64,000 bases of DNA from Polytrichum commune (lineage: Eukaryota; Streptophyta; Polytrichopsida; Polytrichales; Polytrichaceae): positions 48,782,429 through 48,846,428 of the forward strand of contig OX485804.1 of the NCBI GenBank assembly GCA_950295325.1, written 5' to 3'. Shown here in pieces: positions 35,710 to 48,015 of the stretch. Position 1 is the stretch's first letter. Every line of letters starts with the position of its first letter. The position numbers and the translations under genes are program-made. The notes below the pieces were generated by a model. The model saw nothing but the letters and a program-made list of their open reading frames with translations. It ran no database searches and was not told the origin of the DNA.

Positions 35710-36788
35710 TTACGAAGGTTTGAGGAGATCGACCAGCCAGTCGAGGCCTTCGTAGACACCTTTTCCTGTGTTGGCACTGCACCCTTGGACATGCCAATCT
35801 CTGTCCTGGACATGGGTTAGGTCCAGCAAATCAATCACGTCGGAGGCGTTCAGGCATGAATTCACATCTTGTTTGTTGGCGAAAACCAGTAACTTAGCTT
35901 CCTTTAGCTCTGGCTCCTGGAGCAATTTGTGGAGCTCCTTCCTAGCTTCCATCATCCGGCTTGAGTCACTGCTGTCCACTACAAAAATCAATCCCTGCAA
36001 TAATCAAGGGCGAAGGTCAGGACTATGGCGTGACCAAACAGAACCCGATCATGTGAGGGCCTGAAGCATAACTATTCTCTACATTCAAGAGATGCACTAG
36101 TGAGAAACTGTAATAGTGCACAAATGAATTCTCCACGATTCGTGTAGCTAAAAGAACGTTTCTGTAGATTGAGAGAATGAGACCCTTTCTTCCAATTGCA
36201 GTGGATTGCTGAATGAAATCTCAAATGTACCACAGGATTACTGCGAGCTCAGTGGACATGGATGATGTATGTACCTGGGATTTGACGAAGTAATGGTGCC
36301 AGAGAGCTCGAATCTTCTCTTGACCCCCAACATCCCACATGGTGAAAGTCACATTCCGGTAATGCAGCGACTCCAAGTTGAAGCCAACGGTCGGTGTGGT
36401 GATTATGGGCTCTGCTTTCTTAAGCTTACGCAGAAGGGTGGTTTTGCCTGCAAGGAAAACAAACACAATTTAGCACTCAAATCATCCAGTCCCATACACA
36501 AAACATGCATCAATCCTCACAACAGTAAACCACCAGAGAGCGAGCTACACATACGAATGGTAGACATAAACCATGCTGGTGGTTCGACAATTGGGATCCA
36601 TGTACAATATGGCCATAACCTCTGCCTCCGACACCAGGCCGGTAAGCAAAATAGGACAGACAGACAGACAGACAGACAGACAGGAGAGCCTAAATCGCAC
36701 CTGCACCATCAAGACCGAGCATAAGGAGCTTCAGGTGGTTTTTGTATCGTCCGAATCGACTGAAAAGTCTTGCTAAAATCTGCCCCAT
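35710..36788 (-). CDS. ARF/ARL-family small GTPase, three exons
   Basis: Exons on the minus strand: 36788-36701, 36447-36275 and 35994-35710, with GT-AG junctions and consistent phases, giving 181 residues. That is the usual ARF/ARL length. The start [13 protein letters not shown] provides Gly2 for N-myristoylation and an amphipathic N-terminal helix. Nucleotide-binding motifs are complete: GLDGAGKTT (G1, split by intron 1), PTVGFN (G2), WDVGGQ (G3), NKQD (G4) and CSA (G5). ARF/ARL proteins switch between GDP and GTP forms on membranes and recruit coat or tethering factors. I cannot assign the subfamily by eye: the sequence is ARL-like rather than a canonical ARF1 (for example [20 protein letters not shown]). 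Intron 1 contains a (GACA)n microsatellite close to its donor. Confidence 0.93.
36656..36683. repeat. (GACA)n microsatellite in intron 1 of the GTPase gene
   Basis: About seven GACA units, ending roughly 17 nt from the intron 1 donor (the donor is at 36700 on the minus strand). Confidence 0.9.
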
Positions 36789-37728
36789 CAAGAGTAATAC
36801 ATACACCATCAGTAATCTACACTCCGAAGATGTCAAAACCAAGCCTACTGCAGCACTACTTTCGGATCTCACAACTCTCGCTCAGGATCTACTTCACCAA
36901 GACGTGACCAAAGTTCTCATTATGGAAGAAAAGTGAAGTGAGGGGGCAATGAGTAAGCAAGTGAAGACGCAGGCATGGAGAGGCAACGGGGACAGGTGCC
37001 ATCACTGGCTCTCCTGTCTGCCGCACTCCCTGTACGATCCAACCATGCCTTCTACTCTTATTTCTGGTATTCCTCTTGATCTCGCAATTTCCATTACATT
37101 AATAATACGTCTTACATTTTTACTGCACCTCTAAACCCTCCATAAACCCTTCGTCACCATCCACGTGCCTTTGTCTCGTGATATGAAAGCCTGGCTATGG
37201 TTAAAGATCCTGTAAACTGAGTGAAAACGGATTTGTTCCACTACAATTCCAGCACGAGGAAGAGAGGGGGGGGGTCTAGGCCCAATACCCAAAGATGCCC
37301 ACAAACGGATTACCCAACACTAATTGTTACATGTTATGATGTATAGAGCAACATACATTCCAAACTCATTTGTAAAACAGAAGGGGTTCATGAATTGAAG
37401 TAAACATGTAAGGTTCTGTCTGGAATGCAATCAAAACCTCCTGGATCTAGAAAAGAGATCAAGCAATGGCAAAAGGTCCAAGACTAGATTTCTTATCATC
37501 TGAACAACAAGAAACAGGAAAGTTGGCAGAAGCTCTAACTTGTTCGTAGTAGGACGTGATTCCCTTTTGGCTTGTCATCTTCTTGCCCTTCTCCTTCTCC
37601 TTCTCCTCCACCATCACTCTCCGCTTCTTTCTCTCTCTACCTCACCTTCTCCTTAACAGAACTCAATGCACGCACACACGAAAAATATCACATTCTGCAG
37701 CTACACCTGGTCATTGAATCTACGCCAT
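36789..37728 (-). promoter_or_regulatory. Upstream region of the ARF/ARL gene
   Basis: Sequence 5' of the GTPase start codon. It must hold the leader and at least the proximal promoter, but I see no firm TATA box. It includes a C/T-rich tract near 37570-37650 (CTTCTCCTTCTCC) whose complement is purine rich on the gene strand. Confidence 0.35.
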
Positions 37729-38585
37729 GGCAACTCATGACTACTTAGAAATCTGCAAGAAGAACTTCCTCTCTCTCTTGACGAGGCCGGCAACAAGCAG
37801 ATCAAAGATCCACAAATGAAGTAAAAACAAGGGGCCAAGAGATGGGTAATTTGTCGAAAACTAAGTTGCAACACACAATCCTGCTAACTGGAGATGGACT
37901 GGATAGAGAAGGCGAGGATGATGGGGGGATGCAAAAGCGGCTGATGAGCATAGCCAAGTTATTATCATTGGCCCCAGCCCTGAAAATACATGACTACTGC
38001 GAAATATGCAACAACAAGCAAGTCCTCTCTCTCTACCTCTCCTCCACCAACAGGCAGATCAACGATCCAGCAATTCAAGGGACAGAAACTGAGGGCAATT
38101 TGTGGACAACACACAATCCTGGTAAGTGAGTTGGATTTGGGTGATGTGGGTTTAGGACAAGGATGGTTGTATACGATGATGGGAAGATGCAAAAGCGGCT
38201 GGTGAGCATGTAAAGCCCCTATTCATCATTTCTTCCAGCGCTGGCAACCCATGACTACTGCAAAATATGCAACAACGAGTACTCCGGGGGCCCCTCTCTT
38301 TCTCTCTCTTCTCTTCTGTTCTCTTCTCTTCTTTATCTCTCTGCGAAATGTGTAACTTCTCACTCCATCTCTCTCTCACCCTTATATCCTCCGACAGCGC
38401 CGCCGACAACAAGCAGATCAAGGATTGAGAGACTGAGGGCAATTTGTTGAAAACTAAGTTGCAACATACAATACAATCGTGGTAAGTAGAGACGGTTTTG
38501 GAAGGGATCCGCTGAGTGTGGGGGCAAGACGAGGGAGGTTATATTTGAAGGGCAGATGCAAAAGCGGAGGCTACGCATGTGAAGT
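37729..38585. repeat. Three tandem copies of a 260-370 bp unit upstream of the ARF/ARL gene
   Basis: Units share CATGACTACT-x-GAAATATGCAACAA, CAACAAGCAGATCAA, CTGAGGGCAATTTGT, TTGCAACACACAATCCTG and GATGCAAAAGCGG. The last string falls at about 37930, 38188 and 38557. The copies differ by insertions and are diverged. No protein is encoded consistently across the copies. Confidence 0.75.
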
Positions 38586-38589
38586 CCCA

Positions 38590-39441
38590 GCTGGGCGGCA
38601 GGAGGATTAGATGAAATATGGATACATGATCCATATTATAAGGGCATGCCCGGGGGGGGCCAGACTACAGACTCCACACCTCAACGGTGCAGGAGGCCAT
38701 TGAATGCGAGGAATTAACTTCACTTTAGAGATCTCATCAGCACTCCAATAGCTTCAAAGTAGCAGAGTAGTGCATCCGAAGCTAGGCGAGTAGGAGACGG
38801 CGGCGGATCAGGAGTGGGGTGGCCACCACCATCACCATCGCCAATACTTACACCCATCAACCTGACCCCACCCAGTTTCTGCCTCTCTCATCCACACCCA
38901 ACCCAACACCCATCTTTGGCTGGAACACACCAGAATTGGAACCGGATCAGCTAACCCCTAATTCTTCGCCAAGACGGTTGTGGCCAACTCCTAATAACTC
39001 CACTGACTTACCTTAATTTATCATCGCCGGCCGCCCGTGTTCAAATCCTTCAAATTCAACCGTGATGCCCCACCCCTCATAATGGCCCCACTCGCCTCCC
39101 ATTTTCATTCATGGATCATGCATCATCATCATCATCATCATCATCATGGCTTCTTCTTCTTCTATCGGCCTGCAGGCATGCAGGCATGCATCGATTTCCC
39201 CTTCTAAGTAAATAAAATTTTGAATCTGCCCTCCCTCCCCCCGAGATTCATCGCAATGATGCTGGCCGGCCGGCAGGCACATCGGTAATTGTAAAGGAGC
39301 TCAGTCCTTGAAAGTTACTGGGGCCCCAAAACCAAGGCAGGAATGAATGGGGCAGACCCAACAGCTCCATGCACCGATGTGTCCTACAATCTATCAACTT
39401 TTATTAGTGTGGCCACCAAATGGAGGTTATGATGTTACTAA
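38590..39441. other. Intergenic, no gene seen
   Basis: Contains an (ATC)n microsatellite at about 39120-39147 and a G run near 38652. A 65-codon frame at 38819-39016 is low complexity and is not supported. Confidence 0.4.
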
Positions 39442-40697
39442 GGGCCACTTCACACACAAGACTGAAGGCCCGTGACCATTGCAATCTAAGAGCTCTCATT
39501 GGTCGAAAGGGCGGAGACCATCCAAGTTCACTTCACACACGAAGGTGAAGGCCTAAAGGCCCAAAGAAGACTTCATGGATGAAAAGTCTACATGGAGTCC
39601 TACATGGCAGACTATGGATAAGGTTTCATGGCCTCCCGAAATTTTCGTCAGGCCCACCTCCAAGACGTGGGCTTGATGCAAATTATGGGAGCCCATGATT
39701 TTTTTTTAATATTTTTTCTAGCGAGACAGATTTCAGGACAAATTGCAGGGTAGATTCTAGAACGGATTCTAGGATAGATTCCAGGATAAACAAACACCAC
39801 CAAGTAATTCTCCCAAGGAGTGCACTGTTCAAGTACTGTAAATATGCACGTGCGTGCACAAAAGGGGTATTATTTAGAACAAGCATATACAAAATGTACG
39901 TACAAGAGACATATTGCTATTAAGCAGGAAGTAAATATACATGAGGCTGGAGATAAGGCTATAGAAAAATATATGTAAAGTATGGGTTTACGCGTTTATG
40001 CGTTCAAGTCAGACCTGGACCAAGAATCATGCGTTTTTTCATCCACTAAGTAACGACCTTATTTAGAGTTATGATCTCACATATCATATTATGGTAGAAT
40101 TGGATACGGTTATTGCTTTGGCCAATTTGACGTATGATGCTAAAACAAACACATACGAACTTCATCCAAGTGATGAAAAAGTCTTTAACGACTTTATAAC
40201 TAAAAATCCATGATTTGATATTATACATATAATAGGGCCATATTTTGCATTTCCAAACATTTGTACACATATTATATACAATTTCTGTATTTGTTTTTGG
40301 ACCCTTGTGTACTTATGGAAATGTATTTTGAAGCAATGAGATTTGTAAGTATATTGCTTGATTTTAGCATAAATAAAATGTATACATGGGTGTTTTAATA
40401 AGGGGCATGCACGCACGCGATTCTTGGTTCTAATGAATAGTGCACTCCCTGAGGTATTTCTCTTAAATTGATAGAGTTTGAGACATATTATATTGAACCA
40501 AATCCTTCCCTCTTTTCCGCCAACAAAATATGCAATGGTCCTGCAACATGGTCCATTCTCACTTCACACTATGCTTGAGGGCCCGTGACTACATAAAACG
40601 GCCTTCCCAACAACACCCATGGTACGGCCTTTGGATGAGAGTCAAGGGTCCTCACCATTACAAGGTCATGGCTTGTGGCTCATGTGTGAAGTGACCC
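39442..40697. mobile_element. MITE family C, copy 1, long form with an internal insertion
   Basis: The ends GGGCCACTTCACACACAAGA and its near-inverse CATGTGTGAAGTGACCC are flanked by TAA at 39439-39441 and 40698-40700. Other members are about 500 bp, while this one is 1256 bp. The middle (about 39700-40440) is AT rich and unrelated, so it is probably a second insertion. Inner matches to the family are at the two ends only (CTCTCATTGGTCGAAAGGGC; CACACTATGCTTGAGGGCCC). Confidence 0.65.
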
Positions 40698-40726
40698 TAA
40701 CTTATTAGGGGGCAAGCCCACTCATC

Positions 40727-41480
40727 CTACATTTGCATTTGGATGTAAAGAATTGTTTGAAGAAAAGAAAAGAAAATCAAATGTGTGTTGAGTGGCCTTC
40801 AGGAGCAATTTTGTCATTTGTCCACGTCGAGTCAATGTGGAGTATGCTACAAGTGGGTTACATGTTGTCTAGTGGGCATACAACAGAAAACCCACCTATG
40901 TCATGCCTTTCCCCTACACTTGTTCTAATTAATCTATTAGTGTGGGCAAGGTATCTATTGGAGTTGCAATGTTATTAAGTTATTGGGGCAAGTACACTCC
41001 TCATGCATTTGGATCTGCATTCGGATGTAAAGAATTGTTTGAAGAAAAGAAATATCAAAGTGTGTCGAGTGGCCTTGAGGAGCAATTTATCATTTCCATG
41101 CATCGAATCAAGTGGGGTATGCTACAAAAGGGTTACATGTTGTCTAGTGGGCATACTACAGACACCCCACCTATGTCATGCCTTTGCCCTACACTTGTTT
41201 TCTTTAATCTATTAGTGCAGGCAAGGTATCTATTGGAGTCATAGTGTTATTAAGTTATTGGGACAAGTATGCTCCTCATGCATTTGGATTTGCATATGGA
41301 CATAAAGAACTGCATGGAAATTTTCTTTGTATTTTGAGTGGTATTAAGAAGCGGCTCCCTCTATTCTTCATGTCGGGTCAAGGCCTACTGCAAGTGGGTT
41401 CCATGTTGGAGGCCCACTAGACACTCAAGCTCCTCCCTCATGCTCAAATGGGGTTACAACACGCCCACTTGTGTCAGACA
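40727..41480 (+). repeat. Tandem repeat of about 280 bp, two full copies and a diverged third
   Basis: Units contain GTAAAGAATTGTTTGAAGAA, GGTTACATGTTGTCTAGTGG and CAAGGTATCTATTGGAGT. The offset between copies 1 and 2 is 282 bp and to copy 3 about 275 bp. The open frames at 40733-40978 and 40942-41244 run through the unit and read similarly, but show no known domain and no conserved frame in copy 3. Confidence 0.85.
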
Positions 41481-41944
41481 TTTACCCTACATTTTATCAT
41501 CGGGAATGTAGATCCATGTGCAGGAATCATGGCCGGTGGTTCCCTACATCCCACAGTAGGGGATAGGAAATGTTTGGAATGATAGACATTGTTTGTACTG
41601 AACCAACACCCAAAGAATATTGATAATTTGGTCATAAATCCATACTCATTCTACGCAAGGTCGTAGTTGTATAATGTTTTGGTTAAACATTGCTAACAAA
41701 TTTTTATTAAGGTTATTCTTAACCTAGAGATTGCAATTAGCTATAAAACTATGAAACAAATAGTTGCCACACATTTATTATAACTTGTCATGGGCAACCC
41801 CTATGGTGTTGCCCATAATCGTGCAAGAAATAATGTGCAAACCTTGGTTACGCTTGTCATGCATGTGAATATACCCACCTTCATTGCCTAGGTTGGAAGT
41901 ATCTCAATTGCACAAGTGCTATTTTCAATCCAATATAAATCCCA

Positions 41945-42640
41945 GGGGTGGACTCTTCCTTGGAAACCTAAATGACATGTGTGGGTCAATATGAAATGAA
42001 ACCCCCTATATGCAAGAGTTTATATAGAGAAAAAATGTATACATACTAATACCAAACTAGAAAAGGGGCTCATGCATTAATATTAAGTTGATCAATTTAA
42101 TGTGATAAATGCCTTCACTACATATACAAAATATAAATCATGAATTAAATATGCCTTAATAACATGTAAAATCCATGTTCACTTTCTAATGAGAAAGTCA
42201 TAAATGAACATTTTTTAATCCATAGCATGTAACTCAAATTGCATCAAACAAACTAAGACAAGAGCAATTTAACTTAGCCACAACCCGGAGAGCAAATCTC
42301 AAGGGAGCCCATGAGCCTCTAACTTGTTTTATAACCCAAATGTGAACCCTAACGAGAATGGACAAGGGAGACATTAAGGATTATTACAACATGACAACAA
42401 TTAAGGAAAATGTGAATTAGATGAAACTAATACATCTGTTGTCAATTTCTTCTCTAAACCTTAGGGCCCCTTTTGTACATCTACCTTGACTTTAAAAAAT
42501 TAATAACCATTTTAAATGAACACACTGGAGAAAAGTAATACCTCTCCTTTTTGTATATTATGTATGCCAATGCCTTAAATAATACCCCTTCTTACACTCA
42601 CTTTAGTTCGTACATGGTATGAAGAGTCCAACCCCCCCAC
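41945..42640 (+). repeat. Dispersed repeat R3, copy 2
   Basis: Collinear with 12217-12925 (GACTCTTCCTTGGAAACCTA to GGTATGAAGAGTCCAACCCC). Small insertions and deletions throughout suggest that both copies are old. Confidence 0.65.
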
Positions 42641-42825
42641 CTCCCGATATAGAAATATTGTAAGATAGAACATGAAAATCTAATGTTAAATGTTTGTGGG
42701 TTGGTAAATAGTGTGCACCCACATTAATATCTTCAAAGTACTAAGTGTGGAAAATAAGCCCAATAATGTGGTCTTTATTGGTATTTGTTCAAATTTCATA
42801 CCTTCATGTATGGTGTTGTCACGTA

Positions 42826-42860
<35 letters not shown>

Positions 42861-43739
42861 GATAGGTCTTCTTTGAGTCCCACGCAGAGAAGAGAAGAGA
42901 AACAACTTCGGTCTCCGAAGGAGACTAACGTGAATTAAGTGTCTGTTCGATCTACCTTCAATCCCAAGCCCACAGGACAGAGGTATGAAGGAGAAGATCT
43001 ACTCCCCCCCTTCCACGCACTAATAATGGGGGAACAAAAACTACGTGTTGGACATTGGTTTATTTAACCATGCGGAGGATGGGAAGGAAACACCAATTGC
43101 ATGTGATATTGAACTACCGTGTGAATAGTTATTCATAGTGGTGGGGAAGAGGGATGACACCTGTTATATGTTGGCGTGAATGCCTCATGCACTTCAACCT
43201 CGATCATAGCTGCAAACCTATGTGTAAACATGAGGCAAGTTCACAAGGCATGGCTACGGGACAAGTGCTATTGCCTCTTATCAAAGGTCGTCTCCCCATA
43301 ACAAGCACGGTAGAATGAGCATCCAAGAACAAAACCAACCGGACCTTCAACACTAAAGATTCCAAGTATTTTATTAGAGGTAGGAGGGGGGTCTTCATGT
43401 TAGATGGGGGGGGGGGGCTTTAGAACGGAGGCACTAGAAGTGGAGGATCTTTTTCTTTTTTTAAAATTTTTAAACAATGTTCTTGGTTATTGGTTCAATC
43501 AACCATGCACTCACGACACATAGGAAACTCCACTTGCATGTGAACCTAAACTAGTATGTGGATTGATGCTCGTTACAAGCGGGGTATAATTAACGAGCAC
43601 CCAAGTCCATATTCATCGGAGCTTCAAAACCTAGATGTTTTATGGGTTTTAAATGTAGACAAATGGATCCCAATGTGAGTGTTTTTAAGAAGTTAAATCA
43701 AAAAATGGGGTACTAGAAGCAAAGAAATAAACAATCTTA
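42641..43739. other. Intergenic, no gene seen
   Basis: Holds (CT)n at about 42831-42859 and a G run of about 11 near 43405. Nothing else I can support. Confidence 0.4.
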
Positions 43740-44038
43740 GGCCATGTTCACATGGGGTTCCACGTCCCAAGTCCCACTCTTGTCAACAAGTCCCAACATG
43801 GAGGCAAAGTCCTAACATTTGGGTCTCAATAATTTAAGTATGGTTTATATTCATTGAAATATTATCTTGATTATTTTATGAAAAAAAAATCAAGAATTAT
43901 TTTAAGAGTTAAATCTAGCTTTTGCTCAACCCAACTCTCAACACAAGTGTCAAGCATGACCTCCAAAAAACGTTGTCATGTAGGCATCCATGTCATACTC
44001 GGGGGGTCTTAAGACTTGGGACCCGTGTGAACTGGCCC
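43740..44038. mobile_element. MITE with GGCCATTTCACA-like ends
   Basis: The left end GGCCATGTTCACATGGGGTT and right end GGGACCCGTGTGAACTGGCC are imperfect inverted repeats of about 20 bp. About 300 bp and non-coding. TTA precedes the left end; the right target has drifted. It is probably a further PIF-type subfamily related to family C. Confidence 0.55.
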
Positions 44039-45173
44039 TCATGTTGGCCATCATTGTCATTTAAACATACGATTCACCAAGGTGAAGAGTTGCCACTCGC
44101 ATGTATGTGCATTTGAACATGCATGTGGATAGTTCTGTGTAACAAGTAGGAAAATTACAACCATGCAAGGTGAAGGTCGAAAGTTGAGAACCCTACAACT
44201 CCAAAACATCATTTTTGTTTTTTTTGTTTTGTTTTTATGATCAAATTAATATCAAAAAACTTGAGGTGCTTTTGTAAAATCAAAAAGATATGGGAGGTAC
44301 CATTTAACGAGACCAAGTACATGGTTGCCACAAACGATAAACTACGAATGTCGTATAGTCAAGGTCGGCTTCAAAACTTCATGTATTCTATTGTCGATGG
44401 GTTTGCGAATTATGTACTAGCAAAAGGGCCAAGGATTTATAGTAGCCATGGGGCTATCATGAAACTTGAAGGTGAAAAATGCTAGGATCAATATTCTCAA
44501 CCCATCTCTCATTATTCCCATGCCATTATCATGTACACCGAAAGAGAAAAAGCATGCAACCGCCCCATGCCAACAAAGAGAACCGCTTTATAATACCAAA
44601 TCATCATTTTAATACCACACGACAAGCCATTGCACGGTGGGTACCGAGAAGTTGCAAGTATAAGTTTGCGGAATGAACAATTTTCAAACTAAGTATTATT
44701 CATTTTGTAAGAATGGCCCAACATAGATCGTGAAGAGTGCCCGATTTTACACAAATTGTGCCAACCTCCCGTTGGACTAATAATCTCAAAGTAAAACCTT
44801 CAACATGCCTTCGATCTCCCTCCGACCTACCAAGATTGTGCATGACACAATCGCGTGTGTTGGTAATTAAGGGCATATGACAACTTCCAAGCCATTACTT
44901 AGTCAATGTACACAAAAACCTTGAATCTTGTGGTGACACAACAACCGAACCATTTATTATTATTTTGAGACAGAAGGCCGACATGCCAACGCCAAAGCAC
45001 AGGAGGCAGTTGACCACCTAGCAAGTTTTCCGTCAAGTAGAGAGGAGAACCGAACCATTTATTCTTGCCTATCAAGCAAAAGTTGGCAAGATGCCAGTGA
45101 AGTTCAGTAGTGTTCAAAGGAGTCCGTGTAAAATCCTTGTACGATTGGATCAAGCATCCAAACATAAGGTAAG
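44039..45173. other. Intergenic, no gene seen
   Basis: The frame at 44237-44485 has no recognisable domain. Two short copies of the string GAACCGAACCATTTATT / ACAACCGAACCATTTATTAT occur near 44942 and 45048. Confidence 0.35.
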
Positions 45174-45545
45174 CACACTAATTATCCCAATTAGTGAGCG
45201 AGGGCGAATAGCGAGTGTGGGAAATTCGTGAAGGTGATACTAAATTTCTTTTATGTTTCGAAATTAGTGCCACCAAAAGATCTAGGAAAAACACTATTCG
45301 TAACAATATTATTCACTATAAGTATCAACACTATTCATTTGGCATTATTTCACTTTTGCATATAATTGTTTTTATCACTCTACAAATATTTTAGCACACG
45401 CACTAATTTTCTTGAATGTATGGTAAATGAGGCATGTCTATTCATGAAAATTAGTATCACTCAATAAAAATGGTTCATTCCTCGCTAATTTTGAGGCTTG
45501 ACAAAATAATGTGCGTTTTGAGAATGCACGAATTGGGATAATTAG
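45174..45545. mobile_element. MITE family E, copy 2
   Basis: The ends CACTAATTATCCCAATTAGTG and GAATTGGGATAATTAGTGTAG are inverted repeats. The interior (GGGAAATTCGTGAAGGTGAT, CACACGCACTAATTTTC) matches the inverse of 14211-14635. Confidence 0.55.
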
Positions 45546-45589
45546 TGTAGTAATATTAATGGACGAGTGGATGGATGTGGGTTCCCTGA

Positions 45590-45830
45590 ACATAACTATT
45601 CAACTTTTACTCCACAAAGTTGGCTCTTACTTTGGCAAGGGTCTAAAGTCCATCCTGAGACACTTCCGAAATCATGTAGTGTGGTCACAAACCCTCAAAT
45701 GTAATGTGAAGTCATATGTGATGGGCTTTTAACCAAATGCTATTTCAATGAGTTTCTATTCATGCGGACCCTCACACCATGATAAAATAGAATAAATCAA
45801 CGGTTGTGACTGTTCGGAGCTTCATCTAGC
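45590..45830 (+). repeat. Truncated MITE family C
   Basis: CATGTAGTGTGGTCACAAACC, TATTTCAATGAGTTTCTATTC and AAATCAACGGTTGTGA match the middle of the copies at 46995-47498 and 53364-53859. No termini are evident. Confidence 0.6.
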
Positions 45831-46268
45831 TCTTGCCTTCATTGTCCATGAGAGGAGAAGTTACACTTAACAAGACTCGTTATGTGCCCAAACTCATTAT
45901 TGGGCAAAGACTCGTAGATTCGATGTAAGTACTCCAAAGAGAAGAGAGAGAGAGAGAGACTCAAATTCATGCTACATGTGACAAATGCGAATCACGTGGA
46001 ACTTGACACGTGTACGGACACTTGCAAACACATCACACAATTTTTTCCTCCTTAGAAGCTTTCGTGATCAAATGTTTAACTCTATTTGTTCTACGATGGC
46101 CCAAATATTGACTTTGCAACATACTTTTGAGACTTGCAAAGACATAATAAGATCAACATGAAAGGCCCCTTGAATGAACACGGTTGGAAGAGCCTAGGTG
46201 TTTTGTTTAAACCTTAAAGAACTAATTAACTCAAAGTGGGTTGCATGTGTTTTTTGAAGCAACTCTAG

Positions 46269-46299
<31 letters not shown>

Positions 46300-46335
46300 G
46301 TTTACCCCCCCCCCAACTTATAGGTATTAGAGTTA

Positions 46336-46850
46336 GGGGCGGTTTACACTATGGACCAAGAGCCACGACCATGAAATTCTAAAATCTGTGATTGGAGAAT
46401 AAAGTGCTCTTGGTCCCATTTGGCTTTACACTACCTTGAAAAAAGGAGAATGACCACTAACTTTGAGGTCCCCAAAAACTACTAAAATCTGCCATTTGGA
46501 TAATGTGCCATGGTCCAACGGGTTTTCCGTTGAGGCGAGGCAAAATGCTCGACTCAACGGAAATCAAGGGAGCCATAAGGCTGAAAATCAACCATTGGCC
46601 GATTTTTTTTTTTAATATTTTGTTTTCCCGGTTTTTTTTGGGCATGTATTAAAAAAATCAGCACCTTCACTTTTTGGTGTGTGGTCATTCCTCTTGGTCC
46701 ACATTCAGTTTACACCTAGTGAAGGGCCCATGAACCATGAAAACTAATATTTTAGTAACTCGGACCATGGAAGTCGTCCCATGAAGTCGTCCCACGCAAA
46801 ACAGGCCTCTTACGTGGGACGACTTCATGGTCCATAGTGTAAACCACCCC
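46336..46850 (+). mobile_element. PIF/Harbinger MITE family A, copy 4
   Basis: It starts GGGGCGGTTTACACTATGGA after TTA (46333-46335) and ends TCCATAGTGTAAACCACCCC before TTA (46851-46853). It is nearly identical to copy 3 over its first 290 bp and diverges in the right third, where it is closer to copy 2. Confidence 0.85.
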
Positions 46851-46994
46851 TTATGAGTTAAAAAGCCTCTACGAAAAGGATATTGTTGGATATAAGGGTC
46901 ATGATACTTTGTGTGCTGAGTCCAACATTCTTAGTACACAATGACTTGGACATGAGAGTATATGGCTTGTCTTGGATTGAGACCACCCGTACTA

Positions 46995-47498
46995 AGGGCC
47001 GCTTCACACATGAGCGAAGAGCCGTGAACATGAAATTGTGAGAGCCCAAAAGAAAGTGTCTAAAGGCCGTCCCAAGTCACCTCCAAAAACATGTAGTGTG
47101 GTCAAGGATCTTTAAGTGTAGTGGGAAATCATATGTGACCGGGTCCTCAACCAACTGCTATTTCAATGAATTTCTATTCATGTGGGTCTTCACAAATGAT
47201 AAAATAAACTAAATCAACGGTTGTGAGCGTTCAGAGTGCCATGGTCTCCTGGTTTTGTGTTAGGCCTACCTTCAAGAGGTGGTGTTTGAAATTGGTCCAA
47301 GTGGCCATGAAACATGATCCATTTGATGCCATGTAGGAATCCATGTAGACTTTACATCCATCTTGCATTCTTCACATACTCCCCGTTGGTCCCTCAAGCA
47401 TAGTGTGAAGCGAACTTGGACCTACGCTGCCTTTTCCACCAATGAGAGTGCTTGAAGTGTAATGGTCATGGGCTCTCAGTCCCGTGTTTGAAGTGGCC
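46995..47498 (+). mobile_element. MITE family C, copy 2
   Basis: GGGCCGCTTCACACATGAGC at the left and CCCGTGTTTGAAGTGGCCC at the right form inverted ends. It is collinear with 53364-53859. TAA precedes it and TAC follows, so the target duplication is slightly eroded. Confidence 0.7.
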
Positions 47499-47502
47499 CT
47501 AC

Positions 47503-47713
47503 ATCTCACTACATTGATTCTCCCAATTAGTGCATGTTATTATTAAGAGTTATGCAATGCAATAACATCTTACTCATGAGTTCAATGGGTTGTTCCGACA
47601 TTAAAGAACGTAACCGGCTTTGCTTGGTATAATAGTAGTACATTCTCATTAAATAGCCATAGCACTACGTAACTTTATTTAGTAACACATACTAATTGGG
47701 ATAATCAATGTAG
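47503..47713 (+). mobile_element. MITE family E, copy 3
   Basis: CTACATTGATTCTCCCAATTAG and CTAATTGGGATAATCAATGTAG are inverted ends around 211 bp. The interior (TTCAATGGGTTGTTCCGACA, ACATTCTCATTAAATAGCC) matches the right part of 63395-63695. Confidence 0.7.
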
Positions 47714-48015
47714 ATGTTCATATTGACCTACTGCCTTTCACGTGGACCCAACCCCCCCCCCCCAACACACAAACACAAATACTTCTCAAATTTGTGTAGA
47801 AGCACTCATTCATCCAACATAAAAACTTGGACCTCCTATAGCTTTGGCAACCATCTTGTACTAATCATGTGTATCATATCCCAAGACACAAGATTACTCA
47901 GTGGCATTGGACACTTCCAATGAGATCAGCATGACGCTGTAGACTCTACAAATAATAACAACAACAAGATCCGGCAACAACGCCCCCCTTGATTCCATGA
48001 CCCACCCAACTCACC

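Noticed and set aside
40733-41244. Two short genes in the 282-bp tandem repeat
   Set aside because: The frames start and end at different places in each unit and the third unit does not keep them.
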